A stretch of 64,000 nt of DNA, from assembly GCA_004555155.1 (NCBI GenBank), contig SFJH01000017.1, positions 17,723 to 81,722 of the forward strand, read 5' to 3'. Within the stretch, counting starts at the first letter, position 1; each line of letters opens with the position of its first letter. The notes beneath the pieces are model-generated. The model did not search any database. It saw only the letters and a program-made list of their open reading frames with translations, and was not told the origin of the DNA. This stretch comes from Clostridiales bacterium (GTDB taxonomy: Bacteria; Bacillota; Clostridia; Christensenellales; Aristaeellaceae). Made by a program: the position numbers and the translations under genes. Below are positions 51,377 to 59,848 of the stretch, in pieces.

Positions 51377-54001
51377 TTAACTTTCGTGGATGGCTTCGCA
51401 GCGGGAGCTGCCGTCGTCGCAGCGGGTCACCACCAGCCGGGCGTCGATCATCTCCCGCAGCAGCGGCACGTGGGAGATGACGCCCACCATGCGGTCGCCC
51501 TCGGTGAGCCGCGACAGCGCGGCCATGGCGCGCATGAGGCTCTCCTCGTCCAGGGTGCCGAAGCCCTCGTCGATGAACATCGCGTCCAGCCGCACGCCGC
51601 CGGAGGAGCTCTGCACCACGTCGGCAAATCCCAGCGCCAGCGAAAGCGACGCCAGGAAGGATTCGCCGCCGGACAGCGTCTTCACATCGCGCTTGCGGTT
51701 GGTGAACGCGTCGAACACGTCCAGGCCGAGGCCGGTCTTCATGCTGCGCTTGGCGGGCTCCTCCTGACAGGTCAGGTAGAATCTCCCGGCGGACATGCGG
51801 CCCAGCCGGTCGTTGGCGGCCAGGATCACCCGGCGGAAGTAGTACTGCAGCACGTAGGTCTCGAAGGAGATCCGATCCCTTCCGGCCAGCTGGCCGGTGA
51901 GGGTGCGGTAGAGGTTGTCCAGCAGGTCGAACTGCTCCCGGGCGCGATCCAGCTCCCGGGCGACGGCGCGCATCCGACGCAGCGCGGCGGCGTTGACCTC
52001 GCAGTCGGTGGCCTGGGCCTGGCGCGCGTCCAGCAGGGCTTTGCGCCGGCGGTCCAGCTCCTGGGCGCGCTGCTCGGCGGCGGTGAGATCCACGCGCTCG
52101 CGCCCCTGCCAGCGCTCGCTGAGGTCGGCGAGGGTCTGGCGCAGGTGGACGAGCTGGCGCTCGTGGCCCTCCACGGCGGACTGGAGACGGCTGATCTCGC
52201 GGTCGTCCCGGCGGGCGGCGAGGTAGTCGGATTCGGAGGGGAAGCCGGATTGCTCCAGCGCGCGGACGCAGTCGGCCCGGGCCTGCTCCGCCTCCTGCGC
52301 CAGCGCGTCGATCTGGGCGGACAGGGTTTCGCAGGCGCTGGCGGCGGCGGTCAGGCGCTTGCGCGCCTGCTCCGCGTCCGCGACGGCCCGGCGGTATTCC
52401 CTGTCCGCGCCGTCGATCTTCGCGTTCAGGGCCATCCATTCGCGCTTTGCGGCGGCGGCCTCGCTCTCCGCGTCGCCGATGACCACGTCGCGGCCCAGCG
52501 CGGTCTGCACCCCGGCGTGCAGCTCGAGACTGCGGGCCTTCAGCTGAAGGCACTCGCCGGACAGCGCCTGCTCCGCGTCGGTGCGCTGGCGCAGCAGCGC
52601 CTGGGCGCGCTCCACGTCCTCGCGGTCGGCGGACTCGGGGGAGAGGGCGCAGGGGCTGGGATGATGGACGGAGCCGCAGACGGGACAGGGCGCGCCGTCG
52701 CGCAGCTCCCGGGCGAGGAGTCCGGCCTGGGAGCGCATGAAGGCGTCGAAGGCGGCGCTGTAGGCGGACTGGGCCGCGTCGACCTGCTGTCTGGCGGCGC
52801 GGTGGCGGACATAGGTTTCGCGGGTGCGCTGCACCAGTCCGGCCAGCTTGGTCAGATCCTCCGCGGCGCGCTTCAGCGCGTCGGCGCGGGTGCGCAGGTC
52901 GGGCAGGCGGTTCCAGGCGTCGGTCGCGGCGCGCAGGCGCTCCTCGGCGGCCTCGGCGGCGGGGCGGGCGGATGCCTGCTGCGATTGCGCGCTCCGGAGC
53001 TGCTCGCGCCGCTGGGACAGCTCCCGCTTCAGCCGGGCGGCGTTTTCGGCGGCGCGGTTCACCTCCCGGGCGCGCTCGGCGCGGTCGCGGGTTTCGGCCA
53101 GCTGGGCGAATTCCGCTGCGCGGGACTGCTCCCGGGCGAGGTCGGCTTCGGCGCGGGTGAGGCGGTCGAGGCCGTCGTTGATCATGCGGCCGGTGCTCAG
53201 CTGCTCCTGGGCCTGGGACAGGCGGGCCTCCGCGTCGGCGAGGTTGGCCTCGAGCTGACTGAGGCGGTCGGCGCTGGCTTTGCAGTGCGCGTCCAGCAGG
53301 GCGATGGCTTCCCCGGCGCGGTCGGGGGCGTCGCGGAGCGCGAGCAGCTCTCCGGAGGGAGCGCGCAGGCCGTCGAAGAGCTGCTCGTATCTGAGCAGGG
53401 TCTCCCGGCGGAAGTCGCGGGCGGTCTTCCAGCGCTGGGCGACGCCGTTTTCGATGCGGTCGTAGAGCTGCGCGCCGAAGATCTCCTCGAAGATCCGCTC
53501 GCGCTCGATGCTGCTGGCGTGGAGGATGCGCAGGAAGTCGCCCTGTGCGATCATCATGGTCTGGCGGAACTGCTTCTCGTCCAGGCCGAGCAGCGCGGTG
53601 ACGGCGGCGGTGACCTCCTTTGCGCCCTCCCAGCTCTCGCCGGTCTCGGCGCAGGTCATGACCGCGTCGTGGGTGCGGGGGGTTTTGTAGCCCTCGCGGA
53701 GGTAGGTGGGATTGCGGCGGAGGGTATAGGTGCGGCCGCGGTGATCGAAGGTCAGCTCGGCGAAGGTCTCGGTTTTGGCGCTGGCGAAGTGGCTGCGGAA
53801 GGAGGACGCGTCGCGCCGCTCGCCGCCGCCGCTGGCGGAGCCGTAGAGGGCGAAGGAGACGCCGTCGAACAGCGTGGTCTTGCCGGAGCCGGTGTCGCCG
53901 GAGATCAGGAACAGTCCGCGGCGGCCCAGCGCGGCGAAGTCCACGGTGATCTCTCCGGCGAAGGGGCCGAAGGCGCTGAGGGTGAGCCGGATGGGTTTCA
54001 T
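51377..54001 (-). CDS. sbcC: SbcC exonuclease subunit (SMC-like ATPase)
   Basis: 874 residues. N-terminal ATPase half with FGPFAGEITVDFAALGRRGLF and P-loop GDTGSGKTT, long coiled coils with the zinc hook CPVCGSVHHPS near the middle (about 437), and C-terminal half with the signature LSGGESFLASLSLALG and Walker B MFIDEGFGTLDE. With SbcD it cuts DNA hairpins and blocked ends in repair. ATG 54001 overlaps the sbcD stop (ATGA). Confidence 0.93.
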   Translation of the reverse strand: MKPIRLTLSAFGPFAGEITVDFAALGRRGLFLISGDTGSGKTTLFDGVSFALYGSASGGGERRDASSFRSHFASAKTETFAELTFDHRGRTYTLRRNPTYLREGYKTPRTHDAVMTCAETGESWEGAKEVTAAVTALLGLDEKQFRQTMMIAQGDFLRILHASSIERERIFEEIFGAQLYDRIENGVAQRWKTARDFRRETLLRYEQLFDGLRAPSGELLALRDAPDRAGEAIALLDAHCKASADRLSQLEANLADAEARLSQAQEQLSTGRMINDGLDRLTRAEADLAREQSRAAEFAQLAETRDRAERAREVNRAAENAARLKRELSQRREQLRSAQSQQASARPAAEAAEERLRAATDAWNRLPDLRTRADALKRAAEDLTKLAGLVQRTRETYVRHRAARQQVDAAQSAYSAAFDAFMRSQAGLLARELRDGAPCPVCGSVHHPSPCALSPESADREDVERAQALLRQRTDAEQALSGECLQLKARSLELHAGVQTALGRDVVIGDAESEAAAAKREWMALNAKIDGADREYRRAVADAEQARKRLTAAASACETLSAQIDALAQEAEQARADCVRALEQSGFPSESDYLAARRDDREISRLQSAVEGHERQLVHLRQTLADLSERWQGRERVDLTAAEQRAQELDRRRKALLDARQAQATDCEVNAAALRRMRAVARELDRAREQFDLLDNLYRTLTGQLAGRDRISFETYVLQYYFRRVILAANDRLGRMSAGRFYLTCQEEPAKRSMKTGLGLDVFDAFTNRKRDVKTLSGGESFLASLSLALGFADVVQSSSGGVRLDAMFIDEGFGTLDEESLMRAMAALSRLTEGDRMVGVISHVPLLREMIDARLVVTRCDDGSSRCEAIHES

Positions 54002-55119
54002 GCGTCTGCGTCTCCTTCCCGGATGATTTCGCGGATGACGTCGGTCTGGGCCTCGGCGGGGGGATGGCTGTTCTGGGAGGTATAGAAGGCGAGGAAGTGC
54101 TCCAGCGGGGTGAGCGCGGGGTCGAGGGCGGGCGCTTCCTCGCCGTTTTTCTCGATGGGATCGTTGGCGGCGCTGGAGAGGCTGAGCAGGTTGGGATAGG
54201 TCAGCTTGAGGGAGCCGACGGGGTCGAGGGGGCGGACGGGATCGGTGAGGCGGATCTGCACGTAATCCTCGCAGCGGGGCTGGGCGCAGAGCTCGGCCAG
54301 CGTGCCCTCCAGACGGCGGCAGGGGTGAAGCGGCTGGAAGGGGACGAGCTCGAAGGCGTTTTCCGCGCCCTTTTCGCCGATGGTGACGAGGGTGGCGGAG
54401 CAGGTGCGGCCGCATTCGTCGAAGGAATAGACCAGCGGCGCGCCGCAGTAGCGCAGTCGGCCGTGGCCGAGGGTTTGGGATTTGTGGAGATGGCCGAGGG
54501 CGACGTAATCGAAGTCCTTGAAGGCGTCGGCGGGGATCTGGTCGAGGCCGCCGATGGAGCGTTCCTCGGAGTCGCTGATCTGCGCGCCGGCGATGAAGTG
54601 GTGGGTGACGAGCACGTTGCGCGCGGCCGGGTCGATCTCGGCGCGCCGGAGGACGGCGGCCACGGCGTCGGCATAGGTTTCGATGGGGTCGTCGGGGAAG
54701 CATCTGCGCGCCTGATAGGGCTTGAAGAAGGGCATCAGGTGGACGTAGAGGGGGCCGTGGGCGTCCCGGAGGGGGATTCTGGGGATGGCGCCGTCGAAGA
54801 TTCCGCTGATGTGGATGCCGGAGTCGGCCAGCAGGGGCGATGCGTAGGCCAGCTGGGCTTCGCCGTCGTGGTTGCCGCGGGTGATGAAGGCGGGCTTTTT
54901 CAGCCGGGCGAGGCGGGTGAGAAAGCGGCTGAACTGGGCGATGGCGTCGGGCTGGGGCTGGGCGCGGTGGTAGACGTCTCCGGCGATGAGGATGGCGTCC
55001 ACGTCCGGTCGGGCGGCGAGGGTGAGGATTTGCTGGAGGATGGAATCCTGATCCTCGGCGAGGGAGCAGCCGTAGAGGCGCTTGCCGAGGTGGAGATCGG
55101 AGACGTGCAGGAATTTCAT
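53998..55119 (-). CDS. sbcD: SbcD exonuclease subunit
   Basis: 373 residues from ATG 55119 (GGAGG 8 bases before; a longer frame upstream has no ribosome site). Phosphoesterase motifs: HVSDLHLGK, ILIAGDVYH, TRGNHDGE, VTHHFIAG and YVALGHLHKSQ. It is the manganese nuclease of the SbcCD (Mre11-Rad50-like) complex. Overlaps sbcC by 4 bases, so translation is coupled. Confidence 0.94.
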   Translation of the reverse strand: MKFLHVSDLHLGKRLYGCSLAEDQDSILQQILTLAARPDVDAILIAGDVYHRAQPQPDAIAQFSRFLTRLARLKKPAFITRGNHDGEAQLAYASPLLADSGIHISGIFDGAIPRIPLRDAHGPLYVHLMPFFKPYQARRCFPDDPIETYADAVAAVLRRAEIDPAARNVLVTHHFIAGAQISDSEERSIGGLDQIPADAFKDFDYVALGHLHKSQTLGHGRLRYCGAPLVYSFDECGRTCSATLVTIGEKGAENAFELVPFQPLHPCRRLEGTLAELCAQPRCEDYVQIRLTDPVRPLDPVGSLKLTYPNLLSLSSAANDPIEKNGEEAPALDPALTPLEHFLAFYTSQNSHPPAEAQTDVIREIIREGDADA

Positions 55120-55148
55120 GGGTTGGACCTCCTGGGGAGAGGGGGGTG

Positions 55149-55340
55149 GTTTTTTGGGGGATACGGAGGGAGGCTGCGTTGCTGCTTCAACTGCGCCGAC
55201 TTCGTCGGAACGCAGTTGAAGGACGCTGCGGACGCGCCCGATTTGCGGCCGCAGGGAGGATGGACGGTGGAGGGAGGGTGTTCCGCGCAGGGAGTTTTGG
55301 TTCGGGCGCGTCTTTTTTGGGGGGAGACGGAGGGGGCTGC
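55149..55340. repeat. Hairpin-rich insert between direct repeats before sbcD
   Basis: TTTTTTGGGGGATACGGAGGGAGGCTGC (55149-55176) recurs in altered form at 55313-55340 (TTTTTTGGGGGGAGACGGAGGGGGCTGC). Between lie a perfect stem CTTCAACTGCG...CGCAGTTGAAG with inner CCGAC/GTCGG (55185-55221) and ACGCGCCCGA (about 55234) with TCGGGCGCGT (about 55302). Further on, 55375-55430 holds GGGGCGCCGCCCC and AAGGGGGATGATCCCCCTT. No gene is supported in 55120-55454. Confidence 0.65.
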
Positions 55341-55454
55341 TGCGGCGGTGGAGGAGCGCCTCCGGCGGGCAGGGGCGCCGCCCCTGCACCCTGCAAGGGG
55401 GATGATCCCCCTTGACCCCGCTGTTGCTGCCGCGTTTTTTTCGGACGTTCTGCG

Positions 55455-56363
55455 TTATTCGGGGGGTTCCTCGATCAGGCCCTCTCTTGCGGGAATTCGG
55501 AGGGGCTGCTGTGCGCCGCGGCGCTGCTGGGCCTGCTGAAGCTGCCGGGCGTGCTTCTGCGACAGCTCATGCGTCGCGAGGATGCGCCGCATCAGCATCG
55601 TGACGGTCTGCTCCATCTCGCTGCCCTGGGTATAGTCGGCCTCCAGCGAAAAGTCGACGCGGCCCTGCAGCAGCATATCGTCCGCCGTATCCGTCTTTCC
55701 CGGCGCGTGGACGACGATGGAATAGCCGCCCTTCTGCTTGGTCATCTTCATGCACGGCACGTCGGTCAGTCCGTCTCCGATGTAGATCATGTTGGTAAAC
55801 GGGATTCTGCGCAGGTATTCCGGCGTGAAGGCGTTGAGGTCGCGGTCGTTGGTCACGTCCAGGATGCCCTTGTTGATGCGGAACAGGTACTGGGTTTTGT
55901 TCGTATAGTTCACGGCGGTGCTGGGCCACACGGGCTGTCCGGCGGCGTCGTAGCAGAAGGACGCGGCGAAGACGGCCTTGAACTTGTCGCCGATGGCGGA
56001 GCCCTGGATGATCTCGGTGAGGCCGGAGGAGATGATGTAGTGCTCGACGCTCACGCCGTTCTGCGCGCCGATGAAGTTGATCCGGTCGAACCAGGTTTCC
56101 ACGCCGGGGAAGAACTCCACGTCGCGGCCCAGCTCCCGCAGCTTTTCGCGGGAGAGATCCAGCTCGCCCTGGGCCATCTTCTTCATCAGATACATGTACG
56201 TCAGCACGCCGTCCATCTGGTGATCCAGCGCGAAGTCCTGGCACAGGCCCCAGAAGCGGTCGGGCTCCACGCGGATGCCGGGCAGGAAGGAGTATTCCTG
56301 CATATCCTTGGGCGAGAGGGTTTTGTCGAAATCGTAGATCAGCGCGACGATGGGCCTGGACAT
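55455..56363 (-). CDS. HAD-family phosphatase
   Basis: 302 residues from ATG 56363 (AAAGGAGG 7 bases before). Motif I YDFDKTLS (nucleophile Asp11 and Asp13), motif II ISSGLTEI, Lys near NKTQYLFRINKG, and motif III YIGDGLTDVPCMKM are clear; the C1 cap resembles phosphoserine-phosphatase types. The C-terminus is a Gln/Arg-rich tail. The substrate cannot be named. Confidence 0.8.
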   Translation of the reverse strand: MSRPIVALIYDFDKTLSPKDMQEYSFLPGIRVEPDRFWGLCQDFALDHQMDGVLTYMYLMKKMAQGELDLSREKLRELGRDVEFFPGVETWFDRINFIGAQNGVSVEHYIISSGLTEIIQGSAIGDKFKAVFAASFCYDAAGQPVWPSTAVNYTNKTQYLFRINKGILDVTNDRDLNAFTPEYLRRIPFTNMIYIGDGLTDVPCMKMTKQKGGYSIVVHAPGKTDTADDMLLQGRVDFSLEADYTQGSEMEQTVTMLMRRILATHELSQKHARQLQQAQQRRGAQQPLRIPAREGLIEEPPE

Positions 56364-56466
56364 AAGCGGCCTCCTTTCCGGGAAAAAAGGGGGAAAATGC
56401 AAGCGCGGCCCCGACGGTCGTTTGCTTGGAAACGGCCGCGGGGCCGGCCCTGCGGAAATGGGATGA

Positions 56467-57978
56467 TCAGTTTGCCAGATCGGCGCGCGGCGCGTCGGAG
56501 GCGTACAGCGCGTTCAGCGTGGCGTTGTCGGCGATGCCCGTCACGGGCAGACCGGCGATCTGCTGGAAGATCTTCACGGCGGTCTGGGTCTTCGCGCCGA
56601 ACGCGCCGTCGGGGGTGTCGCTCAGGAAGCCCAGCTCGCTCAGGCGGTTCTGCATGTCCAGCACCTCGTCGGACTTGTCGCCCTTGGAGAGGGTGTTGTA
56701 GTTCACGGCGGGCTCCGGCGTGGGCGTGGCCTCGACCTTCTGCTGGATGTCCACCACCTCGCCGTTGACGATGGCGGTCAGCTCCACGGCGTTGGTGGCT
56801 GCCTTCAGCATGCCGATGGAGTTGTTCACGACCGTCCAGCGCTCGTCGGACGCGGCGATGGATTCGGAGTCGTTCGAGCCGATGGCGATGGCATCGGAGA
56901 TGATGCAGTTGGCGATGTTCTTTTCGATCTGGTTCAGCGCGCTGATGAACAGCTGCTCGTTTTCGGTGGCGTCGGCGGGCAGCAGCGCCTCCACGGCGGC
57001 GGCGGAGCCGTTCAGCTGGGTCTGCAGCGCCATGGTATCGCTGCCGCCGGACTGGTAGTCGGACAGGATCTTTTCGGTGTTGGCGGTGGACGCGTGGCTC
57101 TCGATCAGCGCCACGCCCTCGGCGTAGAGCGTCTCGCCGACGCCCTCGATGGGCGATGCGGAGTTGTTGCTGCGGATGTAATCCAGCCACTTGACGCCGC
57201 CCACGATCAGCGCCGCCACCAGAACGACCGCGCCGACGATCTTTAGAATCTGCTTCAGGCCGAAGCTGGAGTGGCGCAGCTCGTCGAACTCCTCCTCGTC
57301 GATGTCGTCGAACACCTCGGCCTGCTCGCCGTCCTCGGCCGGAACGGGCTCGGGGGCGTCGGCGTAGGCGTCCTCGTCGGTGTAGTCGCCGTACACGTCG
57401 GCGCGGCGGCGGAAGCCGCGGCCTCTGCGCGGGGCCTCGTTTTCCAGCTCCTGCATCATTTCGCTGACGTCGGCGCTGATGCCGGACTGACCGGCGGATT
57501 CGATGGGCCTGGCCCGGAAGCGGGACAGATCCAGATCGTCCAGCTTCAGATCGTCGCCGCCGTCGTAGGACAGCACGCCCTCCTCGGGGATTTCCGCGTC
57601 GGACGCGTCGGTCTCCGGCGCGTCGGCGGGCGCGGACTCGGGGGCGTCGGGCGCGTCCTCGTCCGCAGCGTCAGCGGCGGCCACGGCTGCGCGCATGTCG
57701 CGGCGCATCTCCTGGGGCATGCTGTCGCCGTCGTAGGTGGGGCGATAGGTTGTGCGCGCGTCCACGTCGCCCTGCTCGGCGGAATCCGGGGCGCTGGTGT
57801 AGTTGGTTCGGGTATAGTTCTGGGTGATGACCTGGCGCACGTCGTCGTCCGGCAGGATGTGCGACTGTGCGGATGTATATGGCGAGCCTTCAAACCGGCT
57901 TTCCCCCACCGTGCAGCCGCAGAATTCGCACTGCACCGCGTCCAGGGGAAGGGTTTTACCACATTTCGAGCAAAACAT
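56467..57978 (-). CDS. Zinc-ribbon, single-pass membrane protein with peptidoglycan-binding repeat
   Basis: 503 residues. Ribbon FCSKCGK...CEFCGC (2-22), long acidic Ala/Asp/Glu-rich cytoplasmic region (to about 235), membrane helix (about 246-265), an outside helical domain, a TPTPEP linker and a final PG_binding_1 repeat (MQNRLSELGFL...DGAFGAKTQTAV). Its plan mirrors the zinc-ribbon/SH3 protein at 4-6 kb: ribbon inside, wall-binding domain outside. Likely a wall-linked sensor or scaffold; unknown family. AGGAGGAC precedes the ATG. Confidence 0.65.
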   Translation of the reverse strand: MFCSKCGKTLPLDAVQCEFCGCTVGESRFEGSPYTSAQSHILPDDDVRQVITQNYTRTNYTSAPDSAEQGDVDARTTYRPTYDGDSMPQEMRRDMRAAVAAADAADEDAPDAPESAPADAPETDASDAEIPEEGVLSYDGGDDLKLDDLDLSRFRARPIESAGQSGISADVSEMMQELENEAPRRGRGFRRRADVYGDYTDEDAYADAPEPVPAEDGEQAEVFDDIDEEEFDELRHSSFGLKQILKIVGAVVLVAALIVGGVKWLDYIRSNNSASPIEGVGETLYAEGVALIESHASTANTEKILSDYQSGGSDTMALQTQLNGSAAAVEALLPADATENEQLFISALNQIEKNIANCIISDAIAIGSNDSESIAASDERWTVVNNSIGMLKAATNAVELTAIVNGEVVDIQQKVEATPTPEPAVNYNTLSKGDKSDEVLDMQNRLSELGFLSDTPDGAFGAKTQTAVKIFQQIAGLPVTGIADNATLNALYASDAPRADLAN

Positions 57979-58022
57979 TCAATGTCCTCCTCTGCGATCC
58001 GGTTTATGGTGATAAACACATA

Positions 58023-58052
58023 GAACCATTCTATCTTATGATAGAATGGTTC
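58023..58052. terminator. Perfect A/T-rich hairpin
   Basis: GAACCATTCTATC and GATAGAATGGTTC form a 13-bp stem with a TTAT loop. No long T-run on either side; it could end the minus-strand gene at 58115 or serve as an operator before the gene at 57978. Confidence 0.5.
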
Positions 58053-58114
58053 CTGCGCAAGGTCAAGGATATAATTGTGACTTTCCGTGGACATTTTGCC
58101 CGTTTGCGTCACAT

Positions 58115-58726
58115 TTATTCCGCGGGCTCGGCCGTGGCGGTGACGCCGGTGCTGGAATAGGCGGGGGGATTGCAGTCCGGGCAGGGGCCGAGGCCCTCGG
58201 CCAGCGCCTCCTGCACGGTGAGCGAGCGCAGATTGGACTGGTTGCCGCAGACGGTCTGGCTGTGGTAGTACCGGGCGCCGCTGTCGTAGACGGCGTAGAC
58301 CACCGTGGCGAGCACCTCCTGCTGGGCGGCGCGCTCGGCCTCCTGATCGATGGGCGCGACGGTGCTCCCGGCGACGGGGCCCTGCTGGGCGCGCAGCAGC
58401 TCGTCCATATTGGACAGGGCGTTGAGCGCCTCGCTGTCGGGCGCGGGGGTATAGCGCTCGGCGTTGACCGGCAGCGGATCCTCCGACTGCAGCGTGGACG
58501 CCGGGATCAGCAGCGTGGCGATCAGCAGCATCTCCGCCGTGGCCAGCGCGCTGACCAGCACGCGTCCGCGGGTGCGGAACACGCCCTTGCGCCACAGAAA
58601 CAGCAGCCCCAGCGGCGGCAGCAGCAGACACAGCAGAATGGCGAACACGCCGCGCCCGGAGCGCGGCGTGCCCGAACCGGGCATGCTCATGTTGGGCGAG
58701 TAGTTCCCGCGCCGTCTGGTGCTCAT
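58115..58726 (-). CDS. Membrane protein with Cys-pair Ada-like C-domain
   Basis: 203 residues: basic Gly/Ser N-terminus, two membrane helices (about 27-45 and 55-75), then an outside linker and a C-terminal module of the form VYDSGARYYH..TVCGNQSNLRSLTVQEALAEGLGPCPDCNPP. That module resembles the small metal-binding domain seen at the end of nucleases and Ada-like proteins, where Cys-x2-Cys and an upstream Cys bind metal. Function unknown. It starts 6 bases behind the TSCPD gene, so they form one unit. Confidence 0.6.
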   Translation of the reverse strand: MSTRRRGNYSPNMSMPGSGTPRSGRGVFAILLCLLLPPLGLLFLWRKGVFRTRGRVLVSALATAEMLLIATLLIPASTLQSEDPLPVNAERYTPAPDSEALNALSNMDELLRAQQGPVAGSTVAPIDQEAERAAQQEVLATVVYAVYDSGARYYHSQTVCGNQSNLRSLTVQEALAEGLGPCPDCNPPAYSSTGVTATAEPAE

Positions 58727-58732
58727 GGCGGG

Positions 58733-58984
58733 TTACCCGTTCTGCTGCGCGCGGACTTCCTCCAGCGCGCGGGCCAGCTGGTCGGGGCAGGAAGTGCCGG
58801 CGCGGCACTGGATGCCCTTGCAGCGGGCGATCACCTCGTCGATCTTCATGCCCTTCACCAGGCGGGCGACGCCCTGGGTGTTGCCGGCGCAGCCGCCGAT
58901 GAACTCCACGTTCTGAATGGTGTCGCCGTCCACGTCGATCAGAATCTGGCGGGAGCAGGTGCCATGGGTAGTATAGCGGTACAT
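58733..58984 (-). CDS. TSCPD-domain protein
   Basis: 83 residues from ATG 58984 (GGAGG 8 bases before). The whole protein is the TSCPD domain: YTTHGTCSRQILIDVDGDTIQNVEFIGGCAGNTQGVARLVKG, CKGIQCRAGTSCPDQLARAL. The domain also occurs in vitamin-B12-type ribonucleotide reductases; the free-standing clostridial form has no settled role. Its four cysteines suggest a metal or redox site. Confidence 0.85.
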   Translation of the reverse strand: MYRYTTHGTCSRQILIDVDGDTIQNVEFIGGCAGNTQGVARLVKGMKIDEVIARCKGIQCRAGTSCPDQLARALEEVRAQQNG

Positions 58985-59164
58985 ATCGTATCCTCCATTG
59001 ATCCTCATAAAATCTCGGCGCGTCCCGCGCGGCGGATCGCGCCGGGGACGAACTCACCTTATTATACGTCTGCGCCGGTGGGCTGTCAAGGCGATCCGGG
59101 AAAAGAAACGCGCCGGCTGTGTTCCTTCCATTTATATGGCGCAGGAACATAACAATTCTGCGTA

Positions 59165-59193
59165 TTGACAAAAGAGGACCGCCGTTGTATAAT
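59165..59193 (+). promoter_or_regulatory. Promoter of greA-lysS
   Basis: TTGACA, 17 bases, TATAAT. Confidence 0.92.
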
Positions 59194-59206
59194 ATGGAGA
59201 CCGAAT

Positions 59207-59241
59207 CAGACACTGCCGCAGTGTGTGCAGTGTTTTTTGTT
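59207..59241 (+). terminator. Terminator-like hairpin in the greA leader
   Basis: ACACTGC (59210-59216) pairs with GCAGTGT (59227-59233), followed by TTTTTTG. It lies only about 10-40 bases behind the expected transcript start and 55 bases before greA, so it can act as attenuator or give a very short leader RNA. Confidence 0.7.
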
Positions 59242-59292
59242 ATTCGGCTATAATTATGTCTGTTTGCTCAGAAAGGCAAGGAGGTTCAGGCA

Positions 59293-59766
59293 ATGGCAGA
59301 TACCCGTGCACTCACTTTGACCGATAAGAAAAAACTCGAGGGCGAGCTCGCAGAGCTTATCGAGGCCAAAAAGCGCGTTGCCGAGGACATCAAGGTTGCC
59401 CGCGGATTCGGCGACCTGAGCGAGAACGCCGAGTACGACGAGGCCAAGGCCGAAGAGGCCCGCGTATACGGCCGCATCGCTGAGATTGAAAATATCCTTC
59501 GCATGTCCACCTTCGTGGACGACAGCAGCGTCTCCACCGAGACCGTGGCTGTGGGCACTGTGGTTCGCGTGCTGGATCTGGAATACGACGAGGAGGACGA
59601 GTACACCCTCGTCGGCTTCACAGAGGCCGATCCCATGAAGCTGTTCATCTCCCAGGAATCCCCCATCGGCGAAGCGCTCATCGGCGCGCACGTGGGCGAT
59701 ACCGTGGACGTCCAGACCCCCGGCGGCCTGGTGAAGCTGAAGGTGCTCGGCATTCGCCGCAGATGA
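59293..59766 (+). CDS. greA: Transcription elongation factor GreA
   Basis: 157 residues: N-terminal coiled coil with LTDKKKLEGELAELI and the tip GDLSENAEYDEAK that reaches into RNA polymerase, C-terminal domain with GTVVRVLDL and ESPIGEALIGAHVGDTV. It helps stalled polymerase cut back its transcript. AAGGAGG precedes the ATG. lysS follows after 82 bases, the usual greA-lysS pair. Confidence 0.95.
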   Translation: MADTRALTLTDKKKLEGELAELIEAKKRVAEDIKVARGFGDLSENAEYDEAKAEEARVYGRIAEIENILRMSTFVDDSSVSTETVAVGTVVRVLDLEYDEEDEYTLVGFTEADPMKLFISQESPIGEALIGAHVGDTVDVQTPGGLVKLKVLGIRRR

Positions 59767-59848
59767 GCTTTTCCCTCAACCGGTCTGTCCTGCGACACGC
59801 CGGTTGTTTTTCCATCCGCTTTCCCGTGAATGAGAGGAGTCGTTCCCC

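Noticed and set aside
50819..54085. Plus-strand open frame of 1088 codons
   Set aside because: Opposite the deacetylase and sbcC, both of which have clear motifs; Gly/Ala-rich composition is a codon shadow.
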